Assembly: GCA_027922465.2 (NCBI GenBank)
Contig: BQMF02000002.1
Location: 3,286,001-3,350,000, forward strand
Reading direction: 5' to 3'
Source of the DNA: Turritopsis dohrnii
Taxonomy: Eukaryota; Cnidaria; Hydrozoa; Anthoathecata; Oceaniidae
DNA: 64,000 bases
In this document: in pieces, positions 22,637 to 34,163 of the stretch
How positions within the stretch are numbered: the first letter of the stretch is position 1
How the letters are laid out: every line of letters starts with the position of its first letter
Made by a program: the position numbers and the translations under genes
The notes under the pieces: model-generated
Told to the model about the DNA's origin: nothing
Database searches by the model: none
The model's input: only the letters and a program-made list of their open reading frames with translations

Positions 22637-25600
22637 AAAGTGAAATATAAGTCGCAAAGCCAGTCATTGTATTTGATTGATGAAGATATGTCAACTACCG
22701 AAGAAATACCAGCAGATTGGCAAGTTGAAGATAATATGGTGCCACCTAAGGATGGTCTTGTTGCTGATGCTATGTTTGATGACGAGACATCACAAGGGAG
22801 AGATGGTGATGGAGATCCATTAGATCAGAATGCAGAGGAAGAGTCCAGACCAACACGTACGACAAGAATGACAGCCAAAGCAATTGAGTATCAACGCTCA
22901 CTCCTTTTGAAGGATCGAAATAGAATGGTGAATCGATTAGAGAGAAAAGGTACCGCCATCAATAAACTGCTATCTCTTGGATCGATAACAGCTATTGAAG
23001 AAGCCTTATCTCAGTATGATGACACAGCTCGTTTATTCCAGGAAGCTCATCGCAAATACACTAAGTTTGTCCCCATAGAAGAGAAGGCCAATGACGATGG
23101 ATGGTACGATACCATTGATGATGAAATATTCAATATTAAGCATCAAGCCATCAGTGTCTTAAGGGAGCTCAAGCAGAAGGAGGATGTTGGTAGTCGGTGT
23201 TCCAGAACAAGCCGTAAATCTAAAAGCATTAGATCTGGTGCTGGTAAAGGCTCAAGTAAAAGCTCTTCATGTTCCAGAAGCACGAGGAGTTCAAATTCTT
23301 CAAATGGGTCAGTTAAAGAACAAATGTTAGAAGAAAATTTGAGAATTGCAGAACTGCAGACAGAAGCAGACTTCCTTGAAGAGCAATACAAGACTTCATT
23401 TCTTGCTGCTAGTTTGAAGCATCGGCAAGAAATGGCAAAAGCATCAGCTAGAATGAAAGTGCTCCAGCAACAAGAGGATCAGATCAGAATCAAAGATGAG
23501 CATCTCAGTATGTTAAATGAACAAAAGGTGAATGACATCAAGGAAGATTTGGAAACCTCAGTTGATGAGAAGTATCCTGATACAGCAAACGATTTAAAAG
23601 GGGATGACGTTGATGACAACTTCAATAGTCATTACAATAGTTCATGTCAACGACAATGGATCAAAGACTCAGCTATGAAGAAGGAAGCAAGTTCATCTAC
23701 AAGTAGTTCTACGCGGGTTAATGAGATGCTGTGTCAATTGCTGAAAGTTCAGTCTGCACCTGAAGTAGATGTTGAAGCTTTCAATGGTGACCCTCTAGAC
23801 TTCAACTTCTTCATGATGATGTTCAAAGAAGTAGTAGAGACAAAGATTGAAGATCAAAAGGGAAGATTGACAAGGCTGATGAAGTATACAACCGGTGAGG
23901 CAAGAGAAACAATAAAGCACTGCATCCAATTCAAGAAGAATGGATATGATGAAGCAGTAAGGTTGCTATACAAGCGGTATGGAGATCCTCATCTAATTCT
24001 AGCTACATACAGAAAACAAATTCGAAACTGGCCAGCTATTAAGTTCAGTGATGGCAAAGGCTTCAGAGAGTTCTTGAACTTCATCGTAAAATGTGAAAGC
24101 TTCATTTGTGATGATTGGAACATATTAGATTCTCCTGAAACGATTTGTATGCTCATCTCTAAACTACCAGTTCCTTTAGTTGATCGCTGGAATAGAAAGG
24201 TGATGATGTTTCGTCGAAGTCAGAAAACAGAGCCAAGGTTGGCAGAGCTTGTTAAATTTGTCGAGCAAGAGACGCTACTAGTCAATGATCCGTTGTATTC
24301 AAGAGATGCTATCAAGCAGAATATGTATAAAGACAAGCCACCAGACAAGAAGCAAAGAAATTATAAAACATTGGCTATTAAGACGGATAAAGATGAATCA
24401 CAGCAGCTTGGTAGTAACCTTCAGTATTGTCAGTACTGTGATAAAGGATCACATGATTTTGATGACTGTGCCGAATTCATGAAGATTCCAGTTGACGAAC
24501 GGAGCAAATTCCTTGGGGAACGAAAATTATGTTATGGTTGTTATCTACCAATTTCGTCTACTCACAATGCAAGAACATGTACGAGACGAAGAACTTGCAA
24601 AGTTTGTGCGAGGAAGCATCCAACATCTCTACATGGTTTTCAGTTAAAGGTGAAGAAGAAAGAATCTCTATTGGCTGAAGCACCATGCAGTGAAGATACG
24701 ACATCAACAACAACATCAACTGTTAAGAAGTCATTCTACACATCTTATGGTCACGTGTTAAGTATGTGTATTGTTCCTGTGAAAGTATTTCATCCGACAT
24801 CTAGCAGATATGTTACAACTATGGCAATGTTAGATAGCTGCAGTCAAGCTACGTTTGTTGCTGACAGTCTAGTTGCAAATCTTGGTTTAAGTGGAAGAAA
24901 GACTTCATTGTCTGTAAAGACGATCAATGGAACAGAAAGAATTGAATCTTCTGTTGTTGAAGGTTTATCTGTCAGCAGTTTGAATAATGATGCTGCATCA
25001 ATGAAGTTGAAATTGCCAAATTCGTATACAAGAGATGAGCTTCCCGTTGATCCTGAAGAAGTAGCAACTAAACAGAAGTTGAAGAAATGGAAGCATCTTC
25101 AATCAATATTACATTATTTTCCTGATAAAGACGAAGTCAAGGTGGAATTGCTGATAGGAGCAAATTGTTTGAAAGCACTGGAGCCAATTGAAGTGATTAG
25201 CAGCCAAGATGAGGGTCCTTATGCCTACAAAACAATCCTTGGTTGGTGTGTTGTGGGTCCTATTAGTGGACAAAACAAGAAGAATGTTAAATGTAGCAGA
25301 ATTGCTGTTCGAGATGGATGCGACCAAAGAATAGCAAAACATCATTTTGAAGTAACAACCACTGTCAAGGAAGAAGAAATTAAGGGTATGTTGGAGAAAC
25401 TTTATACTAATGATTTCATTGAAAATAAAGTCACTGGATCAAAGATGTTGAAGGACGATGAAGCTTTATCTGAAGATGAAAGGGAATTTATGCGAATTAT
25501 GGAAGAAGGAGTAACTAAGAAAGATGGGCATTATGTTCTGCCTCTACCTTTCAAAAGAGAACCTGTATTTCCTGATAACAGATTTGTTGCAGAGAGACGA

Positions 25601-28600
25601 CTTGCATACCTGAAGAAGAAGTTGATGAAAGATCATAAATTCTTCAATGATTATAAAGGTTTCATGGACAAGGTCATATCAGAAGGGTATGCTGTCAAGT
25701 GTTCATCTCCTGCCCCAATTGGAAAGACATGGTATCTACCGCATCATGGGGTATACCACCCCAAAAAGCCTGGAAAGATCCGTGTTGTCTTGGATTGTGG
25801 TGCAGAATGTGATGGAAAATCATTAAACAGTGAACTATTGAGTGGACCTGATTTAACTAACCAACTTGTGGGAATATTGACTCGGTTCAGAGAGGAAAGG
25901 ATTGGTATCATGGCTGACATTCAGGCTATGTACTATCAAGTGTTTGTTCCTGAAAATCAAAGATCATTCCTCAGATTTTTATGGTGGGAAGATCATGACA
26001 TTACTAGGCCACCTGTCGACTATGAAATGAGAGTACATGTGTTTGGGGCCACTTCATCTGCTAGCTGTGCAAATTATGCGCTGCGAAGAACCGCATCTGA
26101 CAATATGAAAGGATTTTCTGAAGACATAACTGAAACTCCAGCACAAAATTTCTACGTCGACGACATGTTAAAGTCAAAGAAAGAAGTCCAAGAATCAATA
26201 GTCTTCATCAAAGGGATTAAAAAATTATGTCAGCTTGGTGGTTTCAATTTGACGAAATTCGTTGTAAATAGTTATGAGGTATTAAAGACAATCCCAGTCG
26301 ATGATCGTGGCCCAATCGTAAAGGAGGTTAGCATTTGTGATGACATAATATGTGCTACAGAAAGGGCTCTTGGTGTCTTATGGAAACTTAAAGAAGATGC
26401 CTTTATCTTCGATCTTAAACTTAGAGATAAGCCGCTTACAAGACGAGGTTTGCTGTCTGCTGTTAGTTCTATATATGATCCCTTAGGATTTATATCACCA
26501 CTCATGCTGAAGGCAAGGATCATTCTTCGAGACTTATGTCAAAAACAAGTTGGCTGGGATGATAATCTACCAGATGAAGCAATAAGAGATTGGTTGAATT
26601 GGAAAAGCAAACTAAATCTTTTAGATGATATATCAATACCGAGATGCTATAAACCTTCAGATTTTGGAGAAGTTTCAAGCTGCACAATCCATCATTTTTC
26701 AGATGCCTCTGAGAAAGGCTATGGTCAAGTCAGTTATCTCCGTTTGATAAATAAAGATGGCAAAGTTCATGTTTCATTCTTAATGGGAAAATCTAGAGTA
26801 ACACCAATAAAGTTTGTTTCGATACCACGGCTTGAATTATGCGCAGCAGTATTATCCTCAAAAATGTCTCGATTATTAATGCAAGAATTGCAAGTAGACA
26901 TATCGAAACAAGTTTTTTGGACAGATAGCCAGGTCGTTTTGAGTTATCTGCAAGCGAGAAATAGAAGATTCAAAACATTTGTAGCAAACAGAATACAAAT
27001 GATAAAATCGTTAACTGACATCAGTGATTGGAAATACGTCAAATCCTCGAGTAATCCTGCAGATATCTCTTCAAGAGGTATCAATCCAGACGAGAAGAAG
27101 AAAATAGAGTTTTGGTTCAATGGACCTGAATTCCTATGGACACGTCAAGAACCATGGAAGGACAACAACTATGTGTCAAATAGTGTTCTAGACGATGACC
27201 CTGAAGTCAAAACTACAACAACAGTAAATGTGGTACTGGATAAACACAGTGTAATCTTGGAGATAATCGAAAGAGTATCATCTTGGAACAAGATTAAAAG
27301 AATAATGGCCTGGATAATGAGGTTCAGACATTGGAAAAGTAAAAGTTCAGATCATCTCTCAGTAGAAGAAATCGAAAATGGTGGAAAGATACTGATAAAA
27401 TTGGTTCAAGCTGATATTTTTAAAACAGAAATGAAGATGATCAACGCAAAAAAAGATGTTAGTGGATCTAACATTGCTTCACTGGATCCCTTCATTACAG
27501 ACGATGGTATTCTTAGAGTTGGTGGAAGGTTGAAAAGATCAAATCTTGACTTTGAACTAAAGCATCCAATATTGCTACCATACAATCACAGATTGTCAGA
27601 CCTAATTGTACGTTGGGCTCATGAAAACATTGGTCATGGTGGTCGAGGATTCACTCTTAATGAATTAAGAAGATGTGGATTCTGGATTGTGAAAGGCAAC
27701 ACACTTGTCCGCAAAATGATATTTAACTGTGTGATTTGCAAGCATCTTCGTGGAAGAGCTGGTGAGCAGAAAATGGCTGATCTACCAGTGGAAAGAACAA
27801 CTGAAGCAGCTCCATTCACTTATTGTGGAGTCGACCTATTTGGTCCTTTCAAGATCAAAGTTAAACGTACAGAATTGAAACGTTATGGGGTTTTATTTAC
27901 CTGTTTTACAAGTCGAGCAGTTCATATAGAAGTGGCGTCAAGTCTTAGTACGGATGCATTTATCCTCGCTCTTCGTCGATTCATTGGAAGAAGAGGTATG
28001 GTCCGCCAAATATTTTCAGATAATGGTACAAATTTTGTAGGAGCTGATAGTGAATTAAGAAATGCAGTCAATGAAATGGATCATGAAAAGATAAACGATT
28101 TCTTGAACAAGTTTGGTGGTGACTGGAAATGGAATTTCAATCCTCCTGCGTCTAGCCATATGGGTGGTGTTTGGGAGAGGCAAATTCTCTCAGCCCGTAA
28201 TATTTTGAAGGCACTTCTGAAAACACATGGATGTAGTCTTGATGAAGAATCGTTATCAACGCTCATAATTGAAACAGAGGCTATAATTAATTCACGTCCA
28301 ATTACTGTTGATACCATCAATGACGTTAATAGCCCTATGCCGCTTTCTCCTATCAATGTTTTAACGATGAAATCTAATGTAATCCTGCCTCCTCCTGGTG
28401 AATTTCCCAGTCAAGATTTGTATTTGAAGAAACGATGGAGACGTGTACAACACATTGCAAATGAGTTTTGGAGCAGATGGCGTAAAGAGTATCTGCAAGA
28501 TCTACAGAGAAGAAAGAAATGGTTTAAGGTCAAACGAAATTTTGGAGTTGGTGATATAGTAATATTGAAAGACCATACGCTAATGGATATTAGAAACAAA

Positions 28601-28738
28601 TTTCCAATGGGAAAGATAGTGAAGGTATTCAATGATGAAAATGGAAGTGTTCGTTCTGTGGATGTTATGGTGTCGTGCCCAAAAACTATATTAAGAAGAC
28701 CAATAACGAAATTGGTCCTGCTTGTTCAGCATTCTTAA
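22601..28738 (+). CDS. BEL/Pao gag-pol polyprotein, 2045 residues, intact
   Basis: Order by approximate residue. A charged, Ser-rich gag start with coiled-coil-like stretches (1-380). A gag domain of the DUF1759 type (VDVEAFNGDPLDF, about 390-530). Cys/His zinc motifs (CQYCDKGSHDFDDC, about 610; CKVCARKH, about 665). A retropepsin-like site with LDSCS in place of the usual D-T/S-G (about 743). RT with LDCGAE and catalytic YVDDM (about 1186). RNase H with FSDASEKGYG (about 1366) and TDSQVVLSYL. Integrase HHCC zinc domain (about 1673-1710), then catalytic D in VDLFGPF, D in FSDNGTNF and E in GGVWERQ (about 1745, 1806, 1858), and a DUF5641-type C-terminus. The length is normal for the family. 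Initiation at 22601 would lie in the LTR; the later ATGs at 22613 and 22688 are alternatives. Confidence 0.93.
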   Translation: MLKYMSKQKAVTKVKYKSQSQSLYLIDEDMSTTEEIPADWQVEDNMVPPKDGLVADAMFDDETSQGRDGDGDPLDQNAEEESRPTRTTRMTAKAIEYQRSLLLKDRNRMVNRLERKGTAINKLLSLGSITAIEEALSQYDDTARLFQEAHRKYTKFVPIEEKANDDGWYDTIDDEIFNIKHQAISVLRELKQKEDVGSRCSRTSRKSKSIRSGAGKGSSKSSSCSRSTRSSNSSNGSVKEQMLEENLRIAELQTEADFLEEQYKTSFLAASLKHRQEMAKASARMKVLQQQEDQIRIKDEHLSMLNEQKVNDIKEDLETSVDEKYPDTANDLKGDDVDDNFNSHYNSSCQRQWIKDSAMKKEASSSTSSSTRVNEMLCQLLKVQSAPEVDVEAFNGDPLDFNFFMMMFKEVVETKIEDQKGRLTRLMKYTTGEARETIKHCIQFKKNGYDEAVRLLYKRYGDPHLILATYRKQIRNWPAIKFSDGKGFREFLNFIVKCESFICDDWNILDSPETICMLISKLPVPLVDRWNRKVMMFRRSQKTEPRLAELVKFVEQETLLVNDPLYSRDAIKQNMYKDKPPDKKQRNYKTLAIKTDKDESQQLGSNLQYCQYCDKGSHDFDDCAEFMKIPVDERSKFLGERKLCYGCYLPISSTHNARTCTRRRTCKVCARKHPTSLHGFQLKVKKKESLLAEAPCSEDTTSTTTSTVKKSFYTSYGHVLSMCIVPVKVFHPTSSRYVTTMAMLDSCSQATFVADSLVANLGLSGRKTSLSVKTINGTERIESSVVEGLSVSSLNNDAASMKLKLPNSYTRDELPVDPEEVATKQKLKKWKHLQSILHYFPDKDEVKVELLIGANCLKALEPIEVISSQDEGPYAYKTILGWCVVGPISGQNKKNVKCSRIAVRDGCDQRIAKHHFEVTTTVKEEEIKGMLEKLYTNDFIENKVTGSKMLKDDEALSEDEREFMRIMEEGVTKKDGHYVLPLPFKREPVFPDNRFVAERRLAYLKKKLMKDHKFFNDYKGFMDKVISEGYAVKCSSPAPIGKTWYLPHHGVYHPKKPGKIRVVLDCGAECDGKSLNSELLSGPDLTNQLVGILTRFREERIGIMADIQAMYYQVFVPENQRSFLRFLWWEDHDITRPPVDYEMRVHVFGATSSASCANYALRRTASDNMKGFSEDITETPAQNFYVDDMLKSKKEVQESIVFIKGIKKLCQLGGFNLTKFVVNSYEVLKTIPVDDRGPIVKEVSICDDIICATERALGVLWKLKEDAFIFDLKLRDKPLTRRGLLSAVSSIYDPLGFISPLMLKARIILRDLCQKQVGWDDNLPDEAIRDWLNWKSKLNLLDDISIPRCYKPSDFGEVSSCTIHHFSDASEKGYGQVSYLRLINKDGKVHVSFLMGKSRVTPIKFVSIPRLELCAAVLSSKMSRLLMQELQVDISKQVFWTDSQVVLSYLQARNRRFKTFVANRIQMIKSLTDISDWKYVKSSSNPADISSRGINPDEKKKIEFWFNGPEFLWTRQEPWKDNNYVSNSVLDDDPEVKTTTTVNVVLDKHSVILEIIERVSSWNKIKRIMAWIMRFRHWKSKSSDHLSVEEIENGGKILIKLVQADIFKTEMKMINAKKDVSGSNIASLDPFITDDGILRVGGRLKRSNLDFELKHPILLPYNHRLSDLIVRWAHENIGHGGRGFTLNELRRCGFWIVKGNTLVRKMIFNCVICKHLRGRAGEQKMADLPVERTTEAAPFTYCGVDLFGPFKIKVKRTELKRYGVLFTCFTSRAVHIEVASSLSTDAFILALRRFIGRRGMVRQIFSDNGTNFVGADSELRNAVNEMDHEKINDFLNKFGGDWKWNFNPPASSHMGGVWERQILSARNILKALLKTHGCSLDEESLSTLIIETEAIINSRPITVDTINDVNSPMPLSPINVLTMKSNVILPPPGEFPSQDLYLKKRWRRVQHIANEFWSRWRKEYLQDLQRRKKWFKVKRNFGVGDIVILKDHTLMDIRNKFPMGKIVKVFNDENGSVRSVDVMVSCPKTILRRPITKLVLLVQHS

Positions 28739-28822
28739 ACGATTCCCGACGAGGAGCCATTGTGTTCAATATATTTGTTTATGAACATTTTGTTATCATG
28801 TGTCTACATGAGGGGAGCCATG

Positions 28823-29346
28823 TGTTCCTGATGTAACTTTATTTTGTTTTGATTGGTAGCTACCATTTTTGTTTATATTTTTCTATAAATAGCTTTTGTC
28901 AAGTTTGCTTTACATTCAGTTGCATATAGACTTTAAGCAGAGCAGTTGTGCTCTAGCACTTAGTAAAGTCTTTAGTCTATTGGTATCATTTTAATTTATT
29001 TTTTACATCTACTTGCTTGTGGCTGCTTTATATTATTGGACCTTATATTTCAGTAAGTTTTTATTTTATTTTATTTATATTTTGTTTATTTACAGTTTTG
29101 CTTGTGTTACTTTTGCCTTGCCCCACCCCTTTCAGCCATTTTGTTTCCATTTGCCTACCATTTTGTACTTCTGCATTGGTTATCCATTCAGTTCTTTGGC
29201 TAGTCTTCTTTCATCTTTTAGTCTTTTTATCTATTTTTGTTATGTTCTATGTTTACTTTATGTACATATTATTTAGACATAGTTTATTTTCTTTGTAGCC
29301 TTAATTTCAAGTGTTGAAATATATGTCAAAACAAAAGGCAGTCACA
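28823..29346 (+). repeat. 3' LTR of BEL/Pao element 1
   Basis: Matches the 5' LTR along its whole 524 bp by eye, and is followed by the GTGAA duplication. Confidence 0.93.
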
Positions 29347-29351
29347 GTGAA

Positions 29352-30760
29352 TATGAAAGTTCATAGATGCTAGATCGTTAAGCCTGGTGTATAAGTCAAA
29401 CCTAAACTTGATCATCTTTCATCTGGTCAAACGTGGAAAGTGCATAATTTTTTCGTGGCAAAGAAAACTGGTTTTCTAAACTTGTCATGCATCCATTTTA
29501 TCAAAAATTTGCAGAAGTAATCTACATGAACTCACACCGGCATTAAAATGCAAGAGTGAATATGTGCATTGAGTTATTTCGTGTGATTTATTGTGTTCTT
29601 TTTATGATTTTGTTTATCAGGTTCACACTTTCTACAACTAAATACATTTCGAAGCATAGTAATTATATTGACAGCGTTACACACAAAACTACATTAGTTT
29701 CCTTTTCTTTTACTAATTAATTAAATTGGCCATATTTGGTCATTTTTTGCTGAGACATATTAGTTTTCCTTTTTCTTTTACCTGCACACTGGAACAGGTG
29801 CGCAATAATTTATTCATTGTTCGCCTAATTGATTAAGATCAGAGCACAGAGGGTAGAGTGTAAAACAATTGCAAGAATGATTTTTTTAATGATTTTAAGT
29901 TTAACAATAATGATAAAAATAACGATGATGAAATTGACCTGGTGTATAAGTCGACACCTGACTTTAAACACTAAATTAACGTAAATAAATAATGTAATTT
30001 CTAGTTGATTCCCACTTGCAATCATTCAGAATCAATGGATACAAATACATAAACATACACAAACATACTAGAAGTACTAGTTTCAAGAAAAGCCTGGCTG
30101 CATAAATTCCAAACATATTATTAATTGTGTGTTTATATAAATGTTGTAAATCATGAATTTTTCTGTTCGATATTTAACCATGATAAAAGCTCTTAATAAC
30201 CATTCTTTGAGAGATAAAAACTTCATCACTCAAGATAATAAGTGAATTGAAAGTAACATAAACCTTGTAGAGTTATTTTGCCCTGTTCAAACCTTTGCAC
30301 TGAATTTAATAGAATGGCAAAATCTTTATTCTACCTATATGATCTGATATCTCAAAGGGTAAAACAGTATTTGGCATAACATACAGCCATTAATAGGATA
30401 CCTGAAAAATCCTTTATAATTGTGGTACTTGTAGGAATTATCCAGGGAGAAGAAGGAAAACTTCTTTGATTATCATAATGAAGAGGTCACTGTTTTTATT
30501 TGATTAGAAACCTTTCTAAGATTGTTGTGACAATATTATCTCATGTTAAAAGTTTCCCATGTCATCAGAAAATTTATTAAGTTTATTTTCAAATTTCTGT
30601 TTCCAGTCTTATGTTAAAATATAAGGTTTTTTTGACAGCTGCATATCTACTGATGTTTATTAAAAAGTCTTTAAAAAGCATCAGCAACTTTTCTTTTTGT
30701 ACAAACTTACAACCAACACAACCACTGAGCTCTTAAAGGGATCCCAAGGTCGTAATATAA
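29352..30760. other. Intergenic, no supported gene
   Basis: AT-rich. It carries two GGTGTATAAGTC-type motifs (near 29388 and 29940) that match the left flank of the BEL insertion. No frame with a recognisable domain. Confidence 0.4.
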
Positions 30761-32177
30761 ATCAGTCTTATTCATATAGATTTACGAAGGCGTGCGGAGG
30801 TCCGCTCGCCTAAACTCAGTTTAGCTGATTTTACGCGAGTGATTTACCGCTCGCCATAACAAATCAAGGCGAGTGATGGCGAGTGGTTGAAAACCTGATA
30901 ATTTCTAAAAATGATTTATTAAAGTAATATTATCAACCGTTTTAATTAGGATAAAAGACGTAAAACTTTTCGTAATGTAAATGTAGGTAATACATGTACC
31001 TTCAAATGTTATGAAGGATAGTGAAGTAAGGGGGACGATTTAACCTGTGAACCCCAAACACAGGAGATTGCCTGTTTCTCTTTACTTCACGACTTCAGAT
31101 ACCAAGTTCCAATGAGGTGTATAAAATCTAATTTGTTCTACTTGTGGTTTCAATAATGTTAAAGTTAAGGCGCATTCAAACTCCAGATGGGAATTAAAGT
31201 TCTTTCTTTTTATTCTGTAGCAATTCAAATGAATGAAGAAAAAATGAATAAATATATATATATACATAAATATAAACTTTGATAAGTTTCAAAAGATGTA
31301 TGGTTTGTACTGCACAAAAAATTCATTAATTATTCATGATGTTGTTTGTCGTTTGAAAAGGAAAGAAAAAAATTGAGCATATCCGTAAACTGGTGCTTTG
31401 ATACTTTTGCGAATACATGCTCCGAACACTTCATTCTCAAGTGAGTTCCTTTGATACAATCAGATGGTTTCTATTTGCAGCGCAATGAATTTAGATCGTT
31501 TTTCAAAAAACGGTTTTCAGATTCTAAGTGAATGTGAACCAGGCGCAAGTGTATCCCATTTCCTCTGGAACGTCAAAAATATGCCTTATAAAACTTGAGT
31601 TTCTCATCGCATCGAAATATTTATACGTGACGTTTACATGATTTGAAAGAAAAAACAAAACAAGAACTGAACGAGAGCTGCTGTGCTCTTTTGGAAGGTA
31701 GAAATTTCTAACTTTCATAATACCTTTCGTTGGTCATCTCAAAACAATAAACCCATTAAATACTTATAAACAAAATAATAAGGTGTGTGAATGCTTGGTG
31801 AAGGGAAATCAAACATTGAACACCCGTTCAGTTTTATCTTTAGAATTTTAAGTTTGTTTGATTTTAATTAAAAAAGTATTGTTAAGTGCACTGGCGTCTT
31901 GTGACGTCAATCGTCTGGAATGCAAATGAAAGCCCTCCTAGTTTCCACACATTGCAATTCATACCAATGTGAGTTAACTTTATGATTTTCGAAAGAACAA
32001 TGAAATGTTTCGTATTTTTATTTTTGATTTATGTCCGTTTTATGGCGAGCGAAGTCTCGCTCGCCTGGGAGTGTTTGTTCAACTTTTAGGCGAGCAAAAA
32101 AACACTCGCCTCGTAATTTTTAGGCGTGTGTGGGCGCGTGCGCGAGTGATCGCTCGCCATAAATGAATAAGCCTGAT
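30761..32177. mobile_element. TIR element with GGCGAGTG / CACTCGCC subterminal repeats
   Basis: The left end ATCAGTCTTATTCATATA corresponds to the inverted right end ATCAGGCTTATTCATTTA (16 of 18 positions). Just inside both ends GGCGAGTG, CGCTCGCC, GCGAGTGAT and relatives repeat (30790-30890 and 32043-32158). The 1.1-kb middle is AT-rich and has no transposase. No clear target duplication. Class unknown. Confidence 0.5.
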
Positions 32178-32985
32178 AAATTAATGCTATTTAAAAGAAT
32201 GATAGCCAAAAATAACGTTAATTAAAATTTTTGCTCTTGTAATTTATCTGAAGTCCAGTATTACTCGATTCAAAACACGTTTTTTACGTGCTCTTCGTCT
32301 GCCATTATTTTTAACTTGAACTCTATTTTCAACTCTATGCGTCAGTCCCCTTAGCCGAATTTGTAGTTGTGACGTATCATTTGAGTAACGGCTCGCATAA
32401 TAAGTAGGAAATGTCTGTGACATCATACCAAAAGAGCCAGTAAAACAACAAAATAAAAACGAGCAAATCAAATGATGAATGAGAAGATGCTGGGAATGTA
32501 GAAGATGATTTTATCTACCAATTAAACGATTTAACAAAATATCGCGTTTAAGTAGCAACGTGAATCTCTGGTGTCAAAGTTCCCATTATTGCCGTTTCTC
32601 ATTGCATGTCTGCAGATCGGGAATGTCTATGCTGTACAAAGATTGAAATAAGTTACAAAACTTTTTCTGAACATAAAAATTTATTTTTCTTCGTCACAAA
32701 ACATTAATTTTCTTCTTTGAAATAAATCGAAATGTGAAATAATTTGTTGATATGTCACCTGTTATAATCTAAAAATCATCAAAGTATTTTGTGCATATCA
32801 TTTGATAAACTCTCCATCCTACTGTCATTTATATAATTCTTTCTTTTAAGGCGAATCTCCACTAGACAAAAAATGTCTTTGTAGACATGGTTTGTACTTT
32901 TCGTTCAATCTTCCCCGCGACATCATTCGAAGGAGGGGCGGAAACAACCGCCCGCCGCAGCATTTTCGGCCGTTTTTGCGGGCAG
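32178..32985. other. Intergenic, nothing recognised
   Basis: AT-rich. Short frames at 32244-32471 and 32892-33167 lack domains, and the second is generated by the TTTCGCG motif repeat. Confidence 0.4.
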
Positions 32986-33260
32986 AAACTTTCGCGTGTC
33001 AAAAAACCCGCGAAATTTATGGAATAAACTTTCGCGTTTCGCAGATTTTGGAACTAATTTCAGGGGAAAAAACTTTCGCGAAACGAAGGAAAAGTTTATT
33101 TTTGCGTGAAAAAACTTTCGCGAATGAGCAAAAAAGAAACCAAATTTTTATAATTTTTCTTTTCTAAAAGTAATAAACTACAACTAATTTTCTTCAACTT
33201 CCCACTCAGAATCGGTTTCGTCATCGGTTTCTCCATCTTCACGAAAAAACTTTCGTGTTT
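32986..33260. repeat. TTTCGCGAA motif cluster, copy 2
   Basis: AAACTTTCGCGT, AACTTTCGCGTTTCGC, AAAACTTTCGCGAAACG and AAAACTTTCGCGAATGAGC recur about every 30-45 bp, with a last weaker ACTTTCGTG near 33249. It belongs to the same motif family as 15828-15945. Confidence 0.6.
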
Positions 33261-33611
33261 TGCTGTTTTGAAATTTCTGCTCTTAAGGTAGTCGAGAGTC
33301 AGCTTTAGACTTTAAGTTTATAACTGAACATGATGGTTTCCAGGCAAAATGCTTGATTAAGGATGTTTTGTTCTGTATCATAGATGATATTCCGTTATCG
33401 TTTCTACGGCACAGTTCTCTGCTTCAACAACACTTGGTTCATTTAGTCCACATCAATGTTTCAAAACCTAATAGAAAAAAAGATTGAGTAAAAATAGTAA
33501 AAGTACAAAATGAAGATTAAATATGGAGGAGGGAGATTACCACACAGTGGGTATAAACACTTACTTCGGATTGTTGTGGTTTATACGATCCATCTACTGA
33601 CATTCTTGGAT

Positions 33612-33875
33612 TCACCATGCTCTGATATGACATATTGACACGTTAATAAAGTTATTGATTAACTTATTTATTCGTTGCTTTGTTGACGGAGAATATTTCA
33701 ACCACATGTCATGACTTTTATCCAAACAAATTTCTTCGAAATGGTGTGAAAGGAATATATTTATTTCGTTTGGCAGGTTACGACGTATTTTTTGAAGCCA
33801 AAGAAAAGCATGAAAAGATATTTTACTATTATTACTCGATTGATTATTAGTTACGGGCAACACAGTGAGGCGCAT
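33612..33875 (-). CDS. Uncharacterised exon-like frame
   Basis: An 87-codon minus-strand frame with balanced composition (FHAFLWLQKIRRNLPNEINI near the middle), ending IRAW-stop, with a donor-like ATG|GTGAAT at its end. No family is recognised and no partner exons were found. It may be a chance frame. Confidence 0.2.
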   Translation of the reverse strand: MRLTVLPVTNNQSSNNSKISFHAFLWLQKIRRNLPNEINIFLSHHFEEICLDKSHDMWLKYSPSTKQRINKLINNFINVSICHIRAW

Positions 33876-34163
33876 TTTCGACTATGATTTCTTCACAACT
33901 AATATTCAATATATTACATGGAATATTTATTTGCTGTTTTAATAACAGGTTGCATCACCTTTTTTTATTATCTTCCACTTTTTGTACATTGTGAAACTCT
34001 GGAATTTTACGTATAAAAATCGAGTTATAAATCGCTCACTTTTATTGTGAAAATTTATTAGTGAAAGCAAGTGTTGTATTTACATTGATAAAAGACATAT
34101 TTCAATGCTACTCAAATCATATGTCACAAAATTTTAAACAATGGAAAAAGTCTGGGCGCTTGT

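Larger units (their letters stand above)
22113..29346 (+). mobile_element. BEL/Pao LTR retrotransposon, apparently complete
   Basis: Two 524-bp LTRs (22113-22636 and 28823-29346) begin TGTTCC and end TCACA. I find no difference between them by eye. GTGAA occurs just before the left LTR and just after the right one, a 5-bp target duplication. A single gag-pol frame fills the interior with no stop. Matching LTRs, an intact frame and an intact duplication point to a recent insertion. A purine tract precedes the 3' LTR (ACATGAGGGGAGCCA). No convincing tRNA primer site is seen right after the 5' LTR. Confidence 0.93.
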
